This document shows positions 48,703-57,888 of a stretch of 64,000 nt of DNA, in pieces. Origin of the DNA: Butyrivibrio sp. YAB3001 (GTDB lineage: Bacteria > Bacillota > Clostridia > Lachnospirales > Lachnospiraceae); contig NZ_FOKR01000013.1 of the NCBI RefSeq assembly GCF_900112195.1, positions 57,557-121,556 of the forward strand, read 5' to 3'. Each line of letters opens with the position of its first letter. The first letter of the stretch is position 1. Position numbers and translations under genes: made by a program. The notes under the pieces were generated by a model. It did no database searches, was not told the DNA's origin, and saw only the letters and a program-made list of their open reading frames with translations.

Positions 48703-51387
48703 ATGGGGTTTGCCAAATATCATGAAGATAATATAAAACTGTATGAAGAGCGAATGTATTACAAGACAGCGCCGGCTTTTTATCCATGCGTTAGGGAGGC
48801 ATATGCACCTAAGCATATTTACAAGTATAGGTGCCCGTTTTGCAGTAGTGGATTTGATAACGAGTCAGCTATAGCTAAACACGTTATTGTTAATCATGGC
48901 GGAAAGTATTCATTCATATATTTGAACGATAGGCGTGTTTATGATCAGGAAGAGTCAGCGAAATGTATATATTCGTTGGCATTATATTGCTTTAATGAAA
49001 AACCTGTTGAGGTCAGGATCAAAGATGATTTCAATAGAGAATACACCTTTTGGACACAAGCTGGAAAATTTGAATACAATATTCAAAATTATCTCAAGAA
49101 CAATATCTTTTCCTGTGTGACTATTTCAGTAAGTGGTGAAGAATATACATTAAAGCAGTTATTAGATATTAATGTAGTTTCTATAGATAAGATTCTTTCT
49201 GGGAAATACGTTTCTGATTTGTTTTATGAACAGATCTCTGAAGAGATGTTTTCACAAAAAGAATATCTAAGCTTTCTAAAGATGCTAATAAATGAAGGAC
49301 GGGATACATCTGATGTCATGATCAGGATAAAAATGATGAATTATGACTGGGATGAGGACACCAGACAACTGTATTGGTATCATTATTTGGCTTCAGAGCA
49401 AAATGATATGATTCCAGATAGCGAATTGCCTGTGTTGAAGGCTGTTCATTACATGATGCTTGGGGATTTTGGCGATGCTAAAGCTGAAATAGAACAAGGC
49501 AATCTTATAAAAAATGATAAGGCGGGCTGCTTATTAGCACTAGGATATCTTGCAGGTGATCCGCTTACAGTAGGCTTTCAGCGAGAAACATATACTCCTG
49601 TGGGATTGTTGGGGACATTAAACAAAGTATTAGAACATTTTTACAACATTGAGAAGAGTGGCGATGGCTCTATAGATGTTGAAATTGATGAGATCTCAGT
49701 TTTTAATAAATATCCGGTAATTTCTTCACTACTTGAATTGAATAGTGCAATAAATAAAGGCATTGAAATAAAACAGCCAACATATGAAATGCTTAAAGGG
49801 CTATCTCCATTGACTCCTATAGCATATTGCAGGGGGCTAAACGATGAGCAAGCAAAAGAAAAGATTTTAAAAAGTGCCGCTAAGGTGCATCCGGAATCAG
49901 GCTTATTGAAGCAACTTGCATTAGATAATGATTATGGCTGGGTGTATCGACGAGTATCTGTAAATGATGGAAGGATCTATAAAGAAGCTGTAAAAAAGGT
50001 AAATAATTCTTCCAAGCATAAGTTAACTCAACAATTCATAGATGAATATCCACTTAGTGATGAAATAGTGGTTACGCCGCTTGGTGGCGAAAGCAATGTT
50101 GGTGCTAGTTGCTTTGTTGTATCGTATCGTGGGGTTAATATTATGCTCGATTGCGGTATTAATCCATATAAGAAGGGAGAGGAAGCATATCCAGCTCTTG
50201 ATGATTATACCAAGCAGATAGATTACATTATTATTTCACATGCTCATATTGATCACAGCGGAGCGTTGGTAAAAGCACATGCTATATGGCCAAATGCGAA
50301 AATATATATGACGGCACCAACAATGGTATTTGTTAAATACATCCTCTCTGATATGGCTAAGGTTAATAATGGGATTAATAATGATTTTGAGATTGATATC
50401 GTAGAGATAGAAAAGAATACTATGATGGAAACGCTTGAGGCAATTAACATTATTGATTTTGATGAGGGCGTTGAGTTAGCCGATGGTGTAAGTGTAAAGC
50501 TACACCAGGCGGGGCATATCCAAGGCGCAGCGATGATTGAACTGAGCATTGATGGGAAAAAACTGTTATATACAGGGGATTTTGCAACAAAAGCTCAGGA
50601 ATTAACAGAAGGACTTCATTATGCAGGTCTTCCGCAAAATGTAGATTATTTACTTGCTGAGTCTACATATGTAGGAAAAAGTATAGAAGATAAGAGCAAG
50701 TTAATAGATGATTTACAGAAACAAATACTAAGTGCATTAAAGCGTGGAAAACCTGTTATACTTCCTGCTATGGCTGTGGGAAGAAGTCAGGAATTGGCAT
50801 GTATTATTGGAAACATGAAGTTGGAAGGTATGATTGCTGCCGATGTTGAATTATATCTGGCAGGAATGGCTATTCCAACAACTACCCAGATAATTCCATT
50901 TATGAATGAAAAATATGAGGAAGTTATTGGGCAGTTTAATGAGTTTGACGGTGTCGAGTATCCTGGAAAGCGTTCTGTGGTTATTGCCAGCTCGGCAGCA
51001 ATGACAAGAGGAAGTGCTTCCTATAAGATTGCAAAGTACTGGAAGGACACAAATGTGAATTTTGAGATTCTCTATGTTAGTTCTATTGATGGGAGAACTG
51101 AACATGAGCTTGATTCATTTGGCGGAGGTAGTGTTGATATGGTGCATTATTCATTACCTACGCATTCTGATGAATGTGGGTTAAAAGAAATAATAAGCTA
51201 TACAAGTCCAAAGCTGATTTCATTTGTTCATCAAGGCAGGCCGGAAGCCATGACTACATTTTCAAATAGTGTATTAGAGGCGTTTGACGGCGATGTTATA
51301 ATAAAACGCCTAAATAGAAAAGAGGAAGTTGAACCGTTCAATTTGTATGATCTCATTAAGGAGGAGAGTTCTTATGAAAATCTTTAA
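48703..51387 (+). CDS. zinc-finger beta-CASP metallo-beta-lactamase nuclease
   Basis: An 894-aa protein and the first gene of a four-gene overlapping operon. Near the N-terminus it has a C2H2-type finger, CPFCSSGFDNESAIAKHVIV followed by NHGG (about residues 44-66). About 380 residues of helical, TPR-like sequence come next. The C-terminal half is an MBL/beta-CASP RNase-exonuclease of the CPSF/RNase J type: TPLGGESNVGASCF, VNIMLDCGINP, SHAHIDHSGAL (motif 2, His513 region), LLYTGDF and LLAESTYVG, then PAMAVGRSQEL and a late HQGRPEAM. It probably cleaves RNA or single-stranded DNA. Weak ribosome site GAGAAG. The other operon genes suggest chaperone control. Confidence 0.82.
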   Translation: MGFAKYHEDNIKLYEERMYYKTAPAFYPCVREAYAPKHIYKYRCPFCSSGFDNESAIAKHVIVNHGGKYSFIYLNDRRVYDQEESAKCIYSLALYCFNEKPVEVRIKDDFNREYTFWTQAGKFEYNIQNYLKNNIFSCVTISVSGEEYTLKQLLDINVVSIDKILSGKYVSDLFYEQISEEMFSQKEYLSFLKMLINEGRDTSDVMIRIKMMNYDWDEDTRQLYWYHYLASEQNDMIPDSELPVLKAVHYMMLGDFGDAKAEIEQGNLIKNDKAGCLLALGYLAGDPLTVGFQRETYTPVGLLGTLNKVLEHFYNIEKSGDGSIDVEIDEISVFNKYPVISSLLELNSAINKGIEIKQPTYEMLKGLSPLTPIAYCRGLNDEQAKEKILKSAAKVHPESGLLKQLALDNDYGWVYRRVSVNDGRIYKEAVKKVNNSSKHKLTQQFIDEYPLSDEIVVTPLGGESNVGASCFVVSYRGVNIMLDCGINPYKKGEEAYPALDDYTKQIDYIIISHAHIDHSGALVKAHAIWPNAKIYMTAPTMVFVKYILSDMAKVNNGINNDFEIDIVEIEKNTMMETLEAINIIDFDEGVELADGVSVKLHQAGHIQGAAMIELSIDGKKLLYTGDFATKAQELTEGLHYAGLPQNVDYLLAESTYVGKSIEDKSKLIDDLQKQILSALKRGKPVILPAMAVGRSQELACIIGNMKLEGMIAADVELYLAGMAIPTTTQIIPFMNEKYEEVIGQFNEFDGVEYPGKRSVVIASSAAMTRGSASYKIAKYWKDTNVNFEILYVSSIDGRTEHELDSFGGGSVDMVHYSLPTHSDECGLKEIISYTSPKLISFVHQGRPEAMTTFSNSVLEAFDGDVIIKRLNRKEEVEPFNLYDLIKEESSYENL

Positions 51388-52945
51388 AATACAGACAAGT
51401 ACAGGCCAAGAAAAGGAAGTTGATATAGAGTCAGTTATTAAGAAGTACATAGAGTATAGCGTTGGGCCTAAAGCTAAGCAGGATGAAAATGGAAGTGATG
51501 TAGAGCCTTTACCTGAAGAAAAGGGGCATTACAAAAAATGCCTGGATGAAGCTAGAGGAGAACTTGGACAGGTATGCAAATTGTTAGCTACAGAAACTCC
51601 AGATCAGATTTCAGAGTATCTTCTTATGTTTGTAAAGATGTATGAAGAAGATAAAGAAAACAGAAGGCATATAAAGAAAGCTTTGTTGGAAGATTGCTCT
51701 TATAATCTCATAAAGAAGTTTCGTGTTGAATCAGTTGATTCTTTATACGAGGCGATAGGAAGAATAGAGCAAGTAGTTCCGATGGATGACAATTGTTATT
51801 TTACATTCAATCCAATTTCTTCCATTTATGGATGGAGTAAAGGAAGCGAAAAAGAAAAAGGAGGTTTAAAAGCATATCCTCCATTGCCTAATGAGGCGAT
51901 TGTTGATACTTTGAAGGCTTTTGAGAACCATGATGATAAGGAACGGTTATCTAAATGGGTTGTAGAAATATTGGCATACAATAAGAAAAATTATGTATCT
52001 GAAGCTTTTGCTGATAAATATGAGCCTGAAAGATTGGTCTTACAGCGAAATCTTTCAATCATGATGAAGGAAGATAAAAAGCTTAAGGCTTTATTGATGG
52101 TTGAATTGTTGGAGGGAAACTTACTCTTTGATTTGGTAAATCAGTCAAAGGAGGCATTAAGAGTTGGAGAACTTGAGGAAGAAATAAAGAAGCAAGAAGA
52201 AAAGTACAAAAAGGAAAGTGAAGAAAAGGAGAAAGATTATTGGAAACGAGCTGAGGCGCAGAAACAGATTATACAGGAAAAGAGCGATAGTATTTCTAAG
52301 CTTATGGCGGAACAAAAAGAGTTTGAAGGACTTGAAGTAAAATTCAATCGCGCGAGCGAACAGCTAACGACTGCGTTAAGTAATCTGAAGGCCCAACAAG
52401 AAATAAATGAAGATATAAAGAAAAGTGACATGGAGAAGATACAGGAAAAAGAAAAGGTTATCGAGGCATTAGAAAGAGATTTGTTACTTACAAAGTCAGA
52501 ATTGACAGAACGCATAGAGGAGTTGGATGCCTTAAGTGTAGATATGTCTTTGAAAAACAATGAAATTGAAAGACTTAAAGAGTCTGTTGGATCTAAAGAT
52601 AGTGATGCTACAGAAAAACTACTCAAAAGTTTGGCATCAGATTTGAATAATCAGATTTTTTACCTATCTATGTTTTATGAGATTTTGTCAGAGGACAACG
52701 GTGTCCTTGATGAGATGAACCGTGAAATGTTTAAGAACGTATTAACACAAGTTGATGCTGCATTAGCAGGAATAGGTTTGAAAAAGCTTGGGAACCTGGG
52801 GGATGTGGTAGATTATGATTCTTCTATCCATAATTCAATAAGTGAGTCAATTGCCAATGGAGAAAAGGTTAAAGTAACAGGGTTTGGATGGGAAATTAAT
52901 AACGATGTTTATATCAAAATTCCTGTGGAGAAAGAGGTACAGTAA
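51374..52945 (+). CDS. long coiled-coil protein with GrpE-like C-terminus
   Basis: A 523-aa protein. Residues about 1-230 are helical and of unknown type. About 245-410 form a long coiled coil (EELEEEIKKQEEKYKKE-like heptads). The C-terminal ~100 residues recall GrpE: a helical bundle NQIFYLSMFYEILSEDNG, then VDYDSSIHNSISESIANGEK and a beta strand WEINNDVYIKIPVEKE, in the order of the GrpE beta domain (FDPxxHxA...). GrpE is the nucleotide-exchange factor for Hsp70, and the next gene is an Hsp70. The start ATG follows AAGGAGGAGAG and lies inside the nuclease gene; the stop overlaps the Hsp70 start by 1 nt. Confidence 0.7.
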   Translation: MKIFKIQTSTGQEKEVDIESVIKKYIEYSVGPKAKQDENGSDVEPLPEEKGHYKKCLDEARGELGQVCKLLATETPDQISEYLLMFVKMYEEDKENRRHIKKALLEDCSYNLIKKFRVESVDSLYEAIGRIEQVVPMDDNCYFTFNPISSIYGWSKGSEKEKGGLKAYPPLPNEAIVDTLKAFENHDDKERLSKWVVEILAYNKKNYVSEAFADKYEPERLVLQRNLSIMMKEDKKLKALLMVELLEGNLLFDLVNQSKEALRVGELEEEIKKQEEKYKKESEEKEKDYWKRAEAQKQIIQEKSDSISKLMAEQKEFEGLEVKFNRASEQLTTALSNLKAQQEINEDIKKSDMEKIQEKEKVIEALERDLLLTKSELTERIEELDALSVDMSLKNNEIERLKESVGSKDSDATEKLLKSLASDLNNQIFYLSMFYEILSEDNGVLDEMNREMFKNVLTQVDAALAGIGLKKLGNLGDVVDYDSSIHNSISESIANGEKVKVTGFGWEINNDVYIKIPVEKEVQ

Positions 52946-54543
52946 TGGCTAATGGTATTGAAAAAATACAGATTCCTTTTATTTCCGGAAGATATAGCTT
53001 AAATGAAGAGCTTACACTTGAGGATCTTCAGAGGATAAGTGCGCCTATTATTGAAAAAGCTATGCAACCAATAAGGAAAGCGTTAGAAAAGGCAGATCTA
53101 TCAAAAGAAGATATTGATTTGGTTATTCTGGCAGGTGGTTCATCACAGTTACCAGGAGTTTATTCACGTATTTACGAGGAATTAGGTGTAGAACCTAGAA
53201 AGATTCCCAAGGACCTGATGCTTGCTATTGCTTATGGAGCATGTTTGTATCAGAAAGAAATTAAAAATTTCCCGAAGACAAAGCGAGATGTAAGAACTTT
53301 GGGAAGTTCTTTAGGAATATATGTAGATGATGGTGGAAAAAAAGGCGTTAAACTGCTGCTGAACCACAACAAATCACTTCCTGCAATGGAAAAATATGAA
53401 TTTGATGTTAGTGAAGGGCAAACGACAGTATCCTTGAATTTGGTAACGCTAGTGGGAAACAGTGACCGTGTTGAGAAGCAGTTAAAACAGCGTAACCTTA
53501 GCTTGTCTGGTGATGCATCAAAAGTTGTTGTTGAAATCACAGTAACTGAAAATAGATTGATAGAACTCAATGCTTATGATCCTGCGCATCCTGAAAAGAA
53601 AGCAATTATTCAATTAGATAGTCAGATGATGACCAAGGAAGATATTGAGAGAAAACGATCAGAATTGGGAATTGAAGTTGTATCATCAGTGAACAAGCTC
53701 AATCAAGAACCGTGTATTGGTATTGATTTAGGAACAACAACGTCAGAACTAACGTATACATATAGATCAGAAGATCAGTTGGATAAGTTGGCTAATCCGG
53801 ATGTTCCTAGTCAATATGATAAGTATTGTTTTCCATCTGTCATATATTTTAATGATAGATATGACAACCCTGAAATAGCTAACACTAAAGCATGTAATGC
53901 CCTAGGTGATGCTTCTAGCAAAGATAAGCTGTGTAGAGAATTTAAGGTTGCAGATAGAAATAAATATGTTGTTGAAGTTGATGGTCATGGTTTTAAAGTG
54001 GGTGACTTATCTGCACTGCTATTGCATAAGATTTGGGATATCGCTAAATTGACTTTTCCAAATATGAATCTTAGAAGTGCTGTTATAACTGTGCCGGCAG
54101 CATTTGATTTTGATGCATGCCAAGAAACGTTTAATGCAGCGCGTACAGCAGGAATTGAGACGGTAACTTTGATTGATGAACCTACTGCTGCATACCAATA
54201 CTATTCTCATGTCCAAGACTTATCAGATAGCAATATTAGGAATGTACTTATATTTGACTTTGGTGGTGGAACTACGGATGTGGCGATCCTTGATGTTAAA
54301 AATGATGCATTACATGAAAGTAATGAGTATAAGGACTGTCTATATTCTGTTCTGGGCGTTAGTGGTGAAGTGAATTGCGGAGGTAAAAACATCGACGATG
54401 CACTTGTTGCAGAAATAAAGAAGCGTTTTGAGGAGAAGAATAACTGCGTTCTTTCACCAACGGGAGAAATGAGATTAAGAAATGAAGTTATTTCGGCAAA
54501 GGTTAAGCTATCGGAATATTACAGCGAGATAGGTGATGAATGA
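52945..54543 (+). CDS. circularly permuted Hsp70 (DnaK-like) protein
   Basis: A 532-aa protein containing a complete Hsp70 ATPase plus substrate-binding beta domain in permuted order. Residues 1-103 are the second half of the ATPase domain: KIQIPFISG, helix LTLEDLQRISAPIIEKAM, the adenosine motif LAGGSSQLPGV (62-72) and AIAYGACLYQ. Residues about 115-235 are the beta-sandwich substrate domain. Residues 257-532 are the first half of the ATPase domain: phosphate-1 GIDLGTTTSEL (259), VPAAFDFDACQETFNAA, IDEPTAAYQYY (410-420), phosphate-2 FDFGGGTTDVAIL (437-449) and a final AKVKLSEYYSE. In ordinary Hsp70 that final segment runs directly into the sequence found here at the N-terminus. The alpha-helical lid is absent. 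Confidence 0.85.
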   Translation: MANGIEKIQIPFISGRYSLNEELTLEDLQRISAPIIEKAMQPIRKALEKADLSKEDIDLVILAGGSSQLPGVYSRIYEELGVEPRKIPKDLMLAIAYGACLYQKEIKNFPKTKRDVRTLGSSLGIYVDDGGKKGVKLLLNHNKSLPAMEKYEFDVSEGQTTVSLNLVTLVGNSDRVEKQLKQRNLSLSGDASKVVVEITVTENRLIELNAYDPAHPEKKAIIQLDSQMMTKEDIERKRSELGIEVVSSVNKLNQEPCIGIDLGTTTSELTYTYRSEDQLDKLANPDVPSQYDKYCFPSVIYFNDRYDNPEIANTKACNALGDASSKDKLCREFKVADRNKYVVEVDGHGFKVGDLSALLLHKIWDIAKLTFPNMNLRSAVITVPAAFDFDACQETFNAARTAGIETVTLIDEPTAAYQYYSHVQDLSDSNIRNVLIFDFGGGTTDVAILDVKNDALHESNEYKDCLYSVLGVSGEVNCGGKNIDDALVAEIKKRFEEKNNCVLSPTGEMRLRNEVISAKVKLSEYYSEIGDE

Positions 54544-56381
54544 TGCTTTCAGATCAGATTCAAGAGTATATAGATATTTTTAATGAAGAAAAGAATATCC
54601 CAGTGAACGCATATGAGCCAAGAACGGTAGTTTTGAATTTGGATAGGGACGGTATTGAAGAGTTCCTGGCTAAGTATGCTAATACACTTAATGTGCAGAA
54701 GACAGAAGAGAACGTGCATGCTATTGCATTGATTATGTATGTTTATCGTGCTGGTATCATTGAAACTAAAAATACCATGGAGGTTATGACAAGACAATCT
54801 GGATTTGTTAATACCCCGCTATGGTCGACTGGAAGAGCTATTGATGAAATGCTTAACAAGGATATTACAGATGGTGATGAGGAAGAGGAATCAGATGAAG
54901 CGATTTCTGTTAGTAATCTGATTGAATGGATTGTCAATCCAGCGGGTAATGTTGAAATCTGGGATGGAATTCTTGGCAAAATGATTTTGCCGATGGTGAA
55001 AGAGCTGGGTAAAAATGTCCCTCCAGGTAAAAATCCTAATTACACAGTGATTGTGCCTCCTGTATCGGATCAATTATCTTTCCCTGATTGGCAAAAACTT
55101 TTTTCAAATATAAAAACAAACTATGCAAAAGTAAGGATTGTGGATTACAGGGAGCTGCTTAATATTGGGAAGAATGAAAGGGTTTATTTTTGTATTTCTC
55201 AAACGGATGGAGAACGAGAATACCTGATTATTTCAGCATACGAAGTAATACGAGGAAGAAAAGCTTGTGTTGGCTCTATTGCGTTTGATGTCACTAATAA
55301 TGAGCAGTACGACATGGAAAATGTTCATGAAGTAAAGTTTGAGATAAATAACAGCAGAAAGGATGTAGGTAGAAAAGAAAAAGGATTAATTGAAATAAAA
55401 TCGGATTGGGATTATGTACCTATGAAATGTCCTTTGATTAGCGGTTTTAAATCATTTTTAGGATCTGTTTCGCCGACATTTTTAAATGAAATGTATGCTG
55501 TTACGGGCAAGTATTGGCAAAAAGACGGGGCTGCGGCATTATATAATGGCTTTGTTGGTACGGAGGCTCTTCGTGTTTCAGAAATATGTTCAAGACTTTT
55601 GAAGGAAAAAAACTTAAATAAAATTTCGCTGGGAGATATGGTGTATGTGGCGGATTTACTGGACAAGGATAGAGCGTTTGGTACTGTTTTAATAAGACAA
55701 AATAGGGATAAAACGTTAGGAACTTTGAGTGACCTGGGAAAAGAAATTGATTTCTCGCGTATGGCAGAAATCCCAGCAAATTATGCTAATTTCACATGGA
55801 AAGTAAAAAGTAAAGTTCAGTCGTTCGCACCTTACTTTGATTTGGATAAGAAGCAGCATACGCTTAAACAGATAATTGAATCGACGATAGATCATTATTC
55901 TCACTGTAGTACAGCGCAAGTGGCAGAAGATATAATGTATTTATATAACGATAATGAACCTAACGCGTATTTTACAGCAAAGGTTTTCATGATTCTATCT
56001 GCCATGGATACGCTTCTCATCGACAGCAAGGATGAAATTATAGATAGTATTACAAATGTTGATTCTGTAGATTTTGTTGCGGTAGATGAAAAAGAAAAGG
56101 CGGCAATAAGACGACAAACTCTGCCGGTAAAGAAAGCAAGTAAACCTAAGACGACGATATTTAAATCTGATCAAAAGACCAAAACAAGGAGAGCTATTTC
56201 AATAGAAAAAGCGCAGTTTTCAACGAGAACATATAATTGTTTGAGAAGAGCTGGAATAAAAACATTGGGCGAACTGGTTAATAAAAGCCCAGTTCAGCTG
56301 TTGAAAATTAGAAATCTGGGACAGCGAGGAGTCGATGAGATACTGAGTAAATTGCGAACATATGGAATCGGTGGATATTAA
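54540..56381 (+). CDS. large protein with C-terminal RNA polymerase alpha-CTD
   Basis: A 613-aa protein, last gene of the operon. The first ~540 residues are unassigned: an acidic patch (DGDEEEESDEA, about 115-125) and mixed alpha/beta segments such as NYTVIVPPVSDQLSFPDWQK. The last ~60 residues are an RNAP alpha C-terminal domain: SIEKAQFSTRTYNCLRRAGI, then ELVNKSPVQLLKIRNLGQRG and VDEILSKLRTYGIG. The Arg in STRT and Asn in YNCL match alpha residues R265 and N268, which contact UP-element DNA. It overlaps the Hsp70 gene by 4 nt. It may tether the chaperone-nuclease complex to promoters or to transcribing polymerase (inference). Confidence 0.75.
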   Translation: MMLSDQIQEYIDIFNEEKNIPVNAYEPRTVVLNLDRDGIEEFLAKYANTLNVQKTEENVHAIALIMYVYRAGIIETKNTMEVMTRQSGFVNTPLWSTGRAIDEMLNKDITDGDEEEESDEAISVSNLIEWIVNPAGNVEIWDGILGKMILPMVKELGKNVPPGKNPNYTVIVPPVSDQLSFPDWQKLFSNIKTNYAKVRIVDYRELLNIGKNERVYFCISQTDGEREYLIISAYEVIRGRKACVGSIAFDVTNNEQYDMENVHEVKFEINNSRKDVGRKEKGLIEIKSDWDYVPMKCPLISGFKSFLGSVSPTFLNEMYAVTGKYWQKDGAAALYNGFVGTEALRVSEICSRLLKEKNLNKISLGDMVYVADLLDKDRAFGTVLIRQNRDKTLGTLSDLGKEIDFSRMAEIPANYANFTWKVKSKVQSFAPYFDLDKKQHTLKQIIESTIDHYSHCSTAQVAEDIMYLYNDNEPNAYFTAKVFMILSAMDTLLIDSKDEIIDSITNVDSVDFVAVDEKEKAAIRRQTLPVKKASKPKTTIFKSDQKTKTRRAISIEKAQFSTRTYNCLRRAGIKTLGELVNKSPVQLLKIRNLGQRGVDEILSKLRTYGIGGY

Positions 56382-56411
56382 GCAGTTGAACTTGGATGAT
56401 ATTCATATTAT

Positions 56412-56449
56412 GGGGCATACCTGAGGGTGTTCAGGTATGTCCTCTTTTT
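56412..56449 (+). terminator. terminator of the nuclease-chaperone operon
   Basis: GGCATACCTGA / TCAGGTATGTC with a 6-nt loop, then CTCTTTTT. Confidence 0.85.
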
Positions 56450-56513
56450 ATACCAGTACAGCGCTCTTCCACAGGAGAAAAGGGCAAAATATATCCTGGT
56501 GTTGATTGTCAAG

Positions 56514-56593
56514 TAAAATTGACCCCCCGGGTCAATTTTAAGTGTAAATCAATATTAGTATGGGGACTTTTTGAGGGTCTAGTTTGAGGGTCT
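56514..56593. repeat. palindrome plus 13-bp repeats, ISL3-type element end
   Basis: TAAAATTGACCC-CCC-GGGTCAATTTTA is a perfect 12-bp inverted repeat (56514-56540). After it, two 13-bp units ending TTGAGGGTCT start at 56568 and 56581. The same repeat type (inverted) occurs at 62158-62196 beside an ISL3 transposase, so this is probably the end of a related or the same element. The rest of 56382-56726 shows no gene. Confidence 0.55.
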
Positions 56594-57252
56594 GAATTTA
56601 AGACTCATTTTAAAAGCCCACGGATCTCCGCAGGCTTTGTTCTCAGTCAGAAAGGCAAATTGTAAACGGTAAAATATATTCCATAGCGGCGTTTATTTTA
56701 TAGGTAGGCGGATTATTTGACGCTTAGTGCGCCCAGCAAAGGGCATGGCATTTAATGGGTGGAAATCCCATTTGGTAAGGTCTAGCCAACCACCAATAGC
56801 GACCTTGAACATGCGTTGGTAACAGCGTAGGTTAAGCGTAGGAAGTTAGGCGATAGGGTCATAAGGCATGTTAGCCCCGAAATAAATTAAGATGGTGTGC
56901 CGACGTAATTAAGCGATGCGGAAGGCAACACGCGTGCAATTGCTAATGGCGAAGATTGCCGCGACGCCACGGGGTTGAGAGTCAGCCATGTCGCACAATG
57001 GTGTCATGTCAACTGGGGAGAGCCTGTGACTTCCATATCAGGGCAAGTGTGAAGCCCATAATGTATAAGTGGTATGCCCGACAACTCACGAAGGAGGGCA
57101 AATGAGTCATAGGCAGTCGGATGGCCGCATAGTACCGATGAAGGAGGGTAATGCCTCTGGAGGGAAGGCGAGAAAGGGCTATACCTCTAAGCCCTGCCAT
57201 GCAAAGCTATATCTTTGAGGAAACATTATCCATACACAGAGGTGGAACAATA

Positions 57253-57888
57253 ATGTTAACGAAATTGGAGAGAATATCGCAATTATCAAAAGAAAACCCT
57301 GAAATGGTCTTTACTTCCATTGGACATCTCATTGACAAGGAAATGTTAATGGAATGTCACAATAAGATGGAAAAGGATAAAGCCGTAGGAATCGACGGAG
57401 TAACAAAAGAGGAATACGGGAATAATCTTGATGAGAACCTTGATAGGCTAATAGCGAGTCTGAAGAAGAAATCATATAGGCCACAACCTGCAAAGAGAGT
57501 TGAGATACCAAAGGGAAATGGAAAGACCAGACCTTTAAGTATCTACTGTTATGAAGATAAGCTGGTACAAGAAGCGCTTAGGCGCATATTGGAAGCAGTC
57601 TTTGAACCTCATTTCTATGAGGAGATGATGGGATTCAGGAACGGCCGTAGCTGTCATATGGCACTAAGAAAACTAAATTCTATGATTGAGAAACAGAAGA
57701 CAAACTATATACTTGACGCCGATATTAAAGGGTTCTTCGACCATATCGACCATAGATGGGCAGTCAAATTTGTAGAGTCAAGGATTAAAGACCCGAACGT
57801 TATACGACTGGTTAGGCGGATGCTGAAATCAGGGATAATAAAGGACTTTCAATATGAGGAAACAGAAGAAGGTAGTGGACAAGGTTCG
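57253..57888 (+). pseudogene. ltrA: group II intron reverse transcriptase, N-terminal part
   Basis: ATG 57253 after AGAGGTGG. MLTKLERISQLSKENPEMVF, RT0-RT1 VGIDGVTKEEYG, RT2 RPLSIYCYEDKLVQEALRRI, RT3 GFRNGRSCHMAL, ILDADIKGFFDHIDH (first catalytic Asp) and RT4 up to EEGSGQGSL, where the inserted element begins. Upstream in-frame codons from 57151 belong to intron domain IV and are not the true start. The remainder of the enzyme is at 58955-59623. Confidence 0.88.

Noticed and set aside
52945..54543. Reading the Hsp70 locus as two separate truncated genes
   Set aside because: The reading frame is continuous, has a single ribosome site, overlaps both neighbours and contains each ATPase motif once.
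57151..57252. Earlier start for the intron reverse transcriptase
   Set aside because: These codons are intron domain IV RNA; the conserved protein begins at 57253 after AGAGGTGG.
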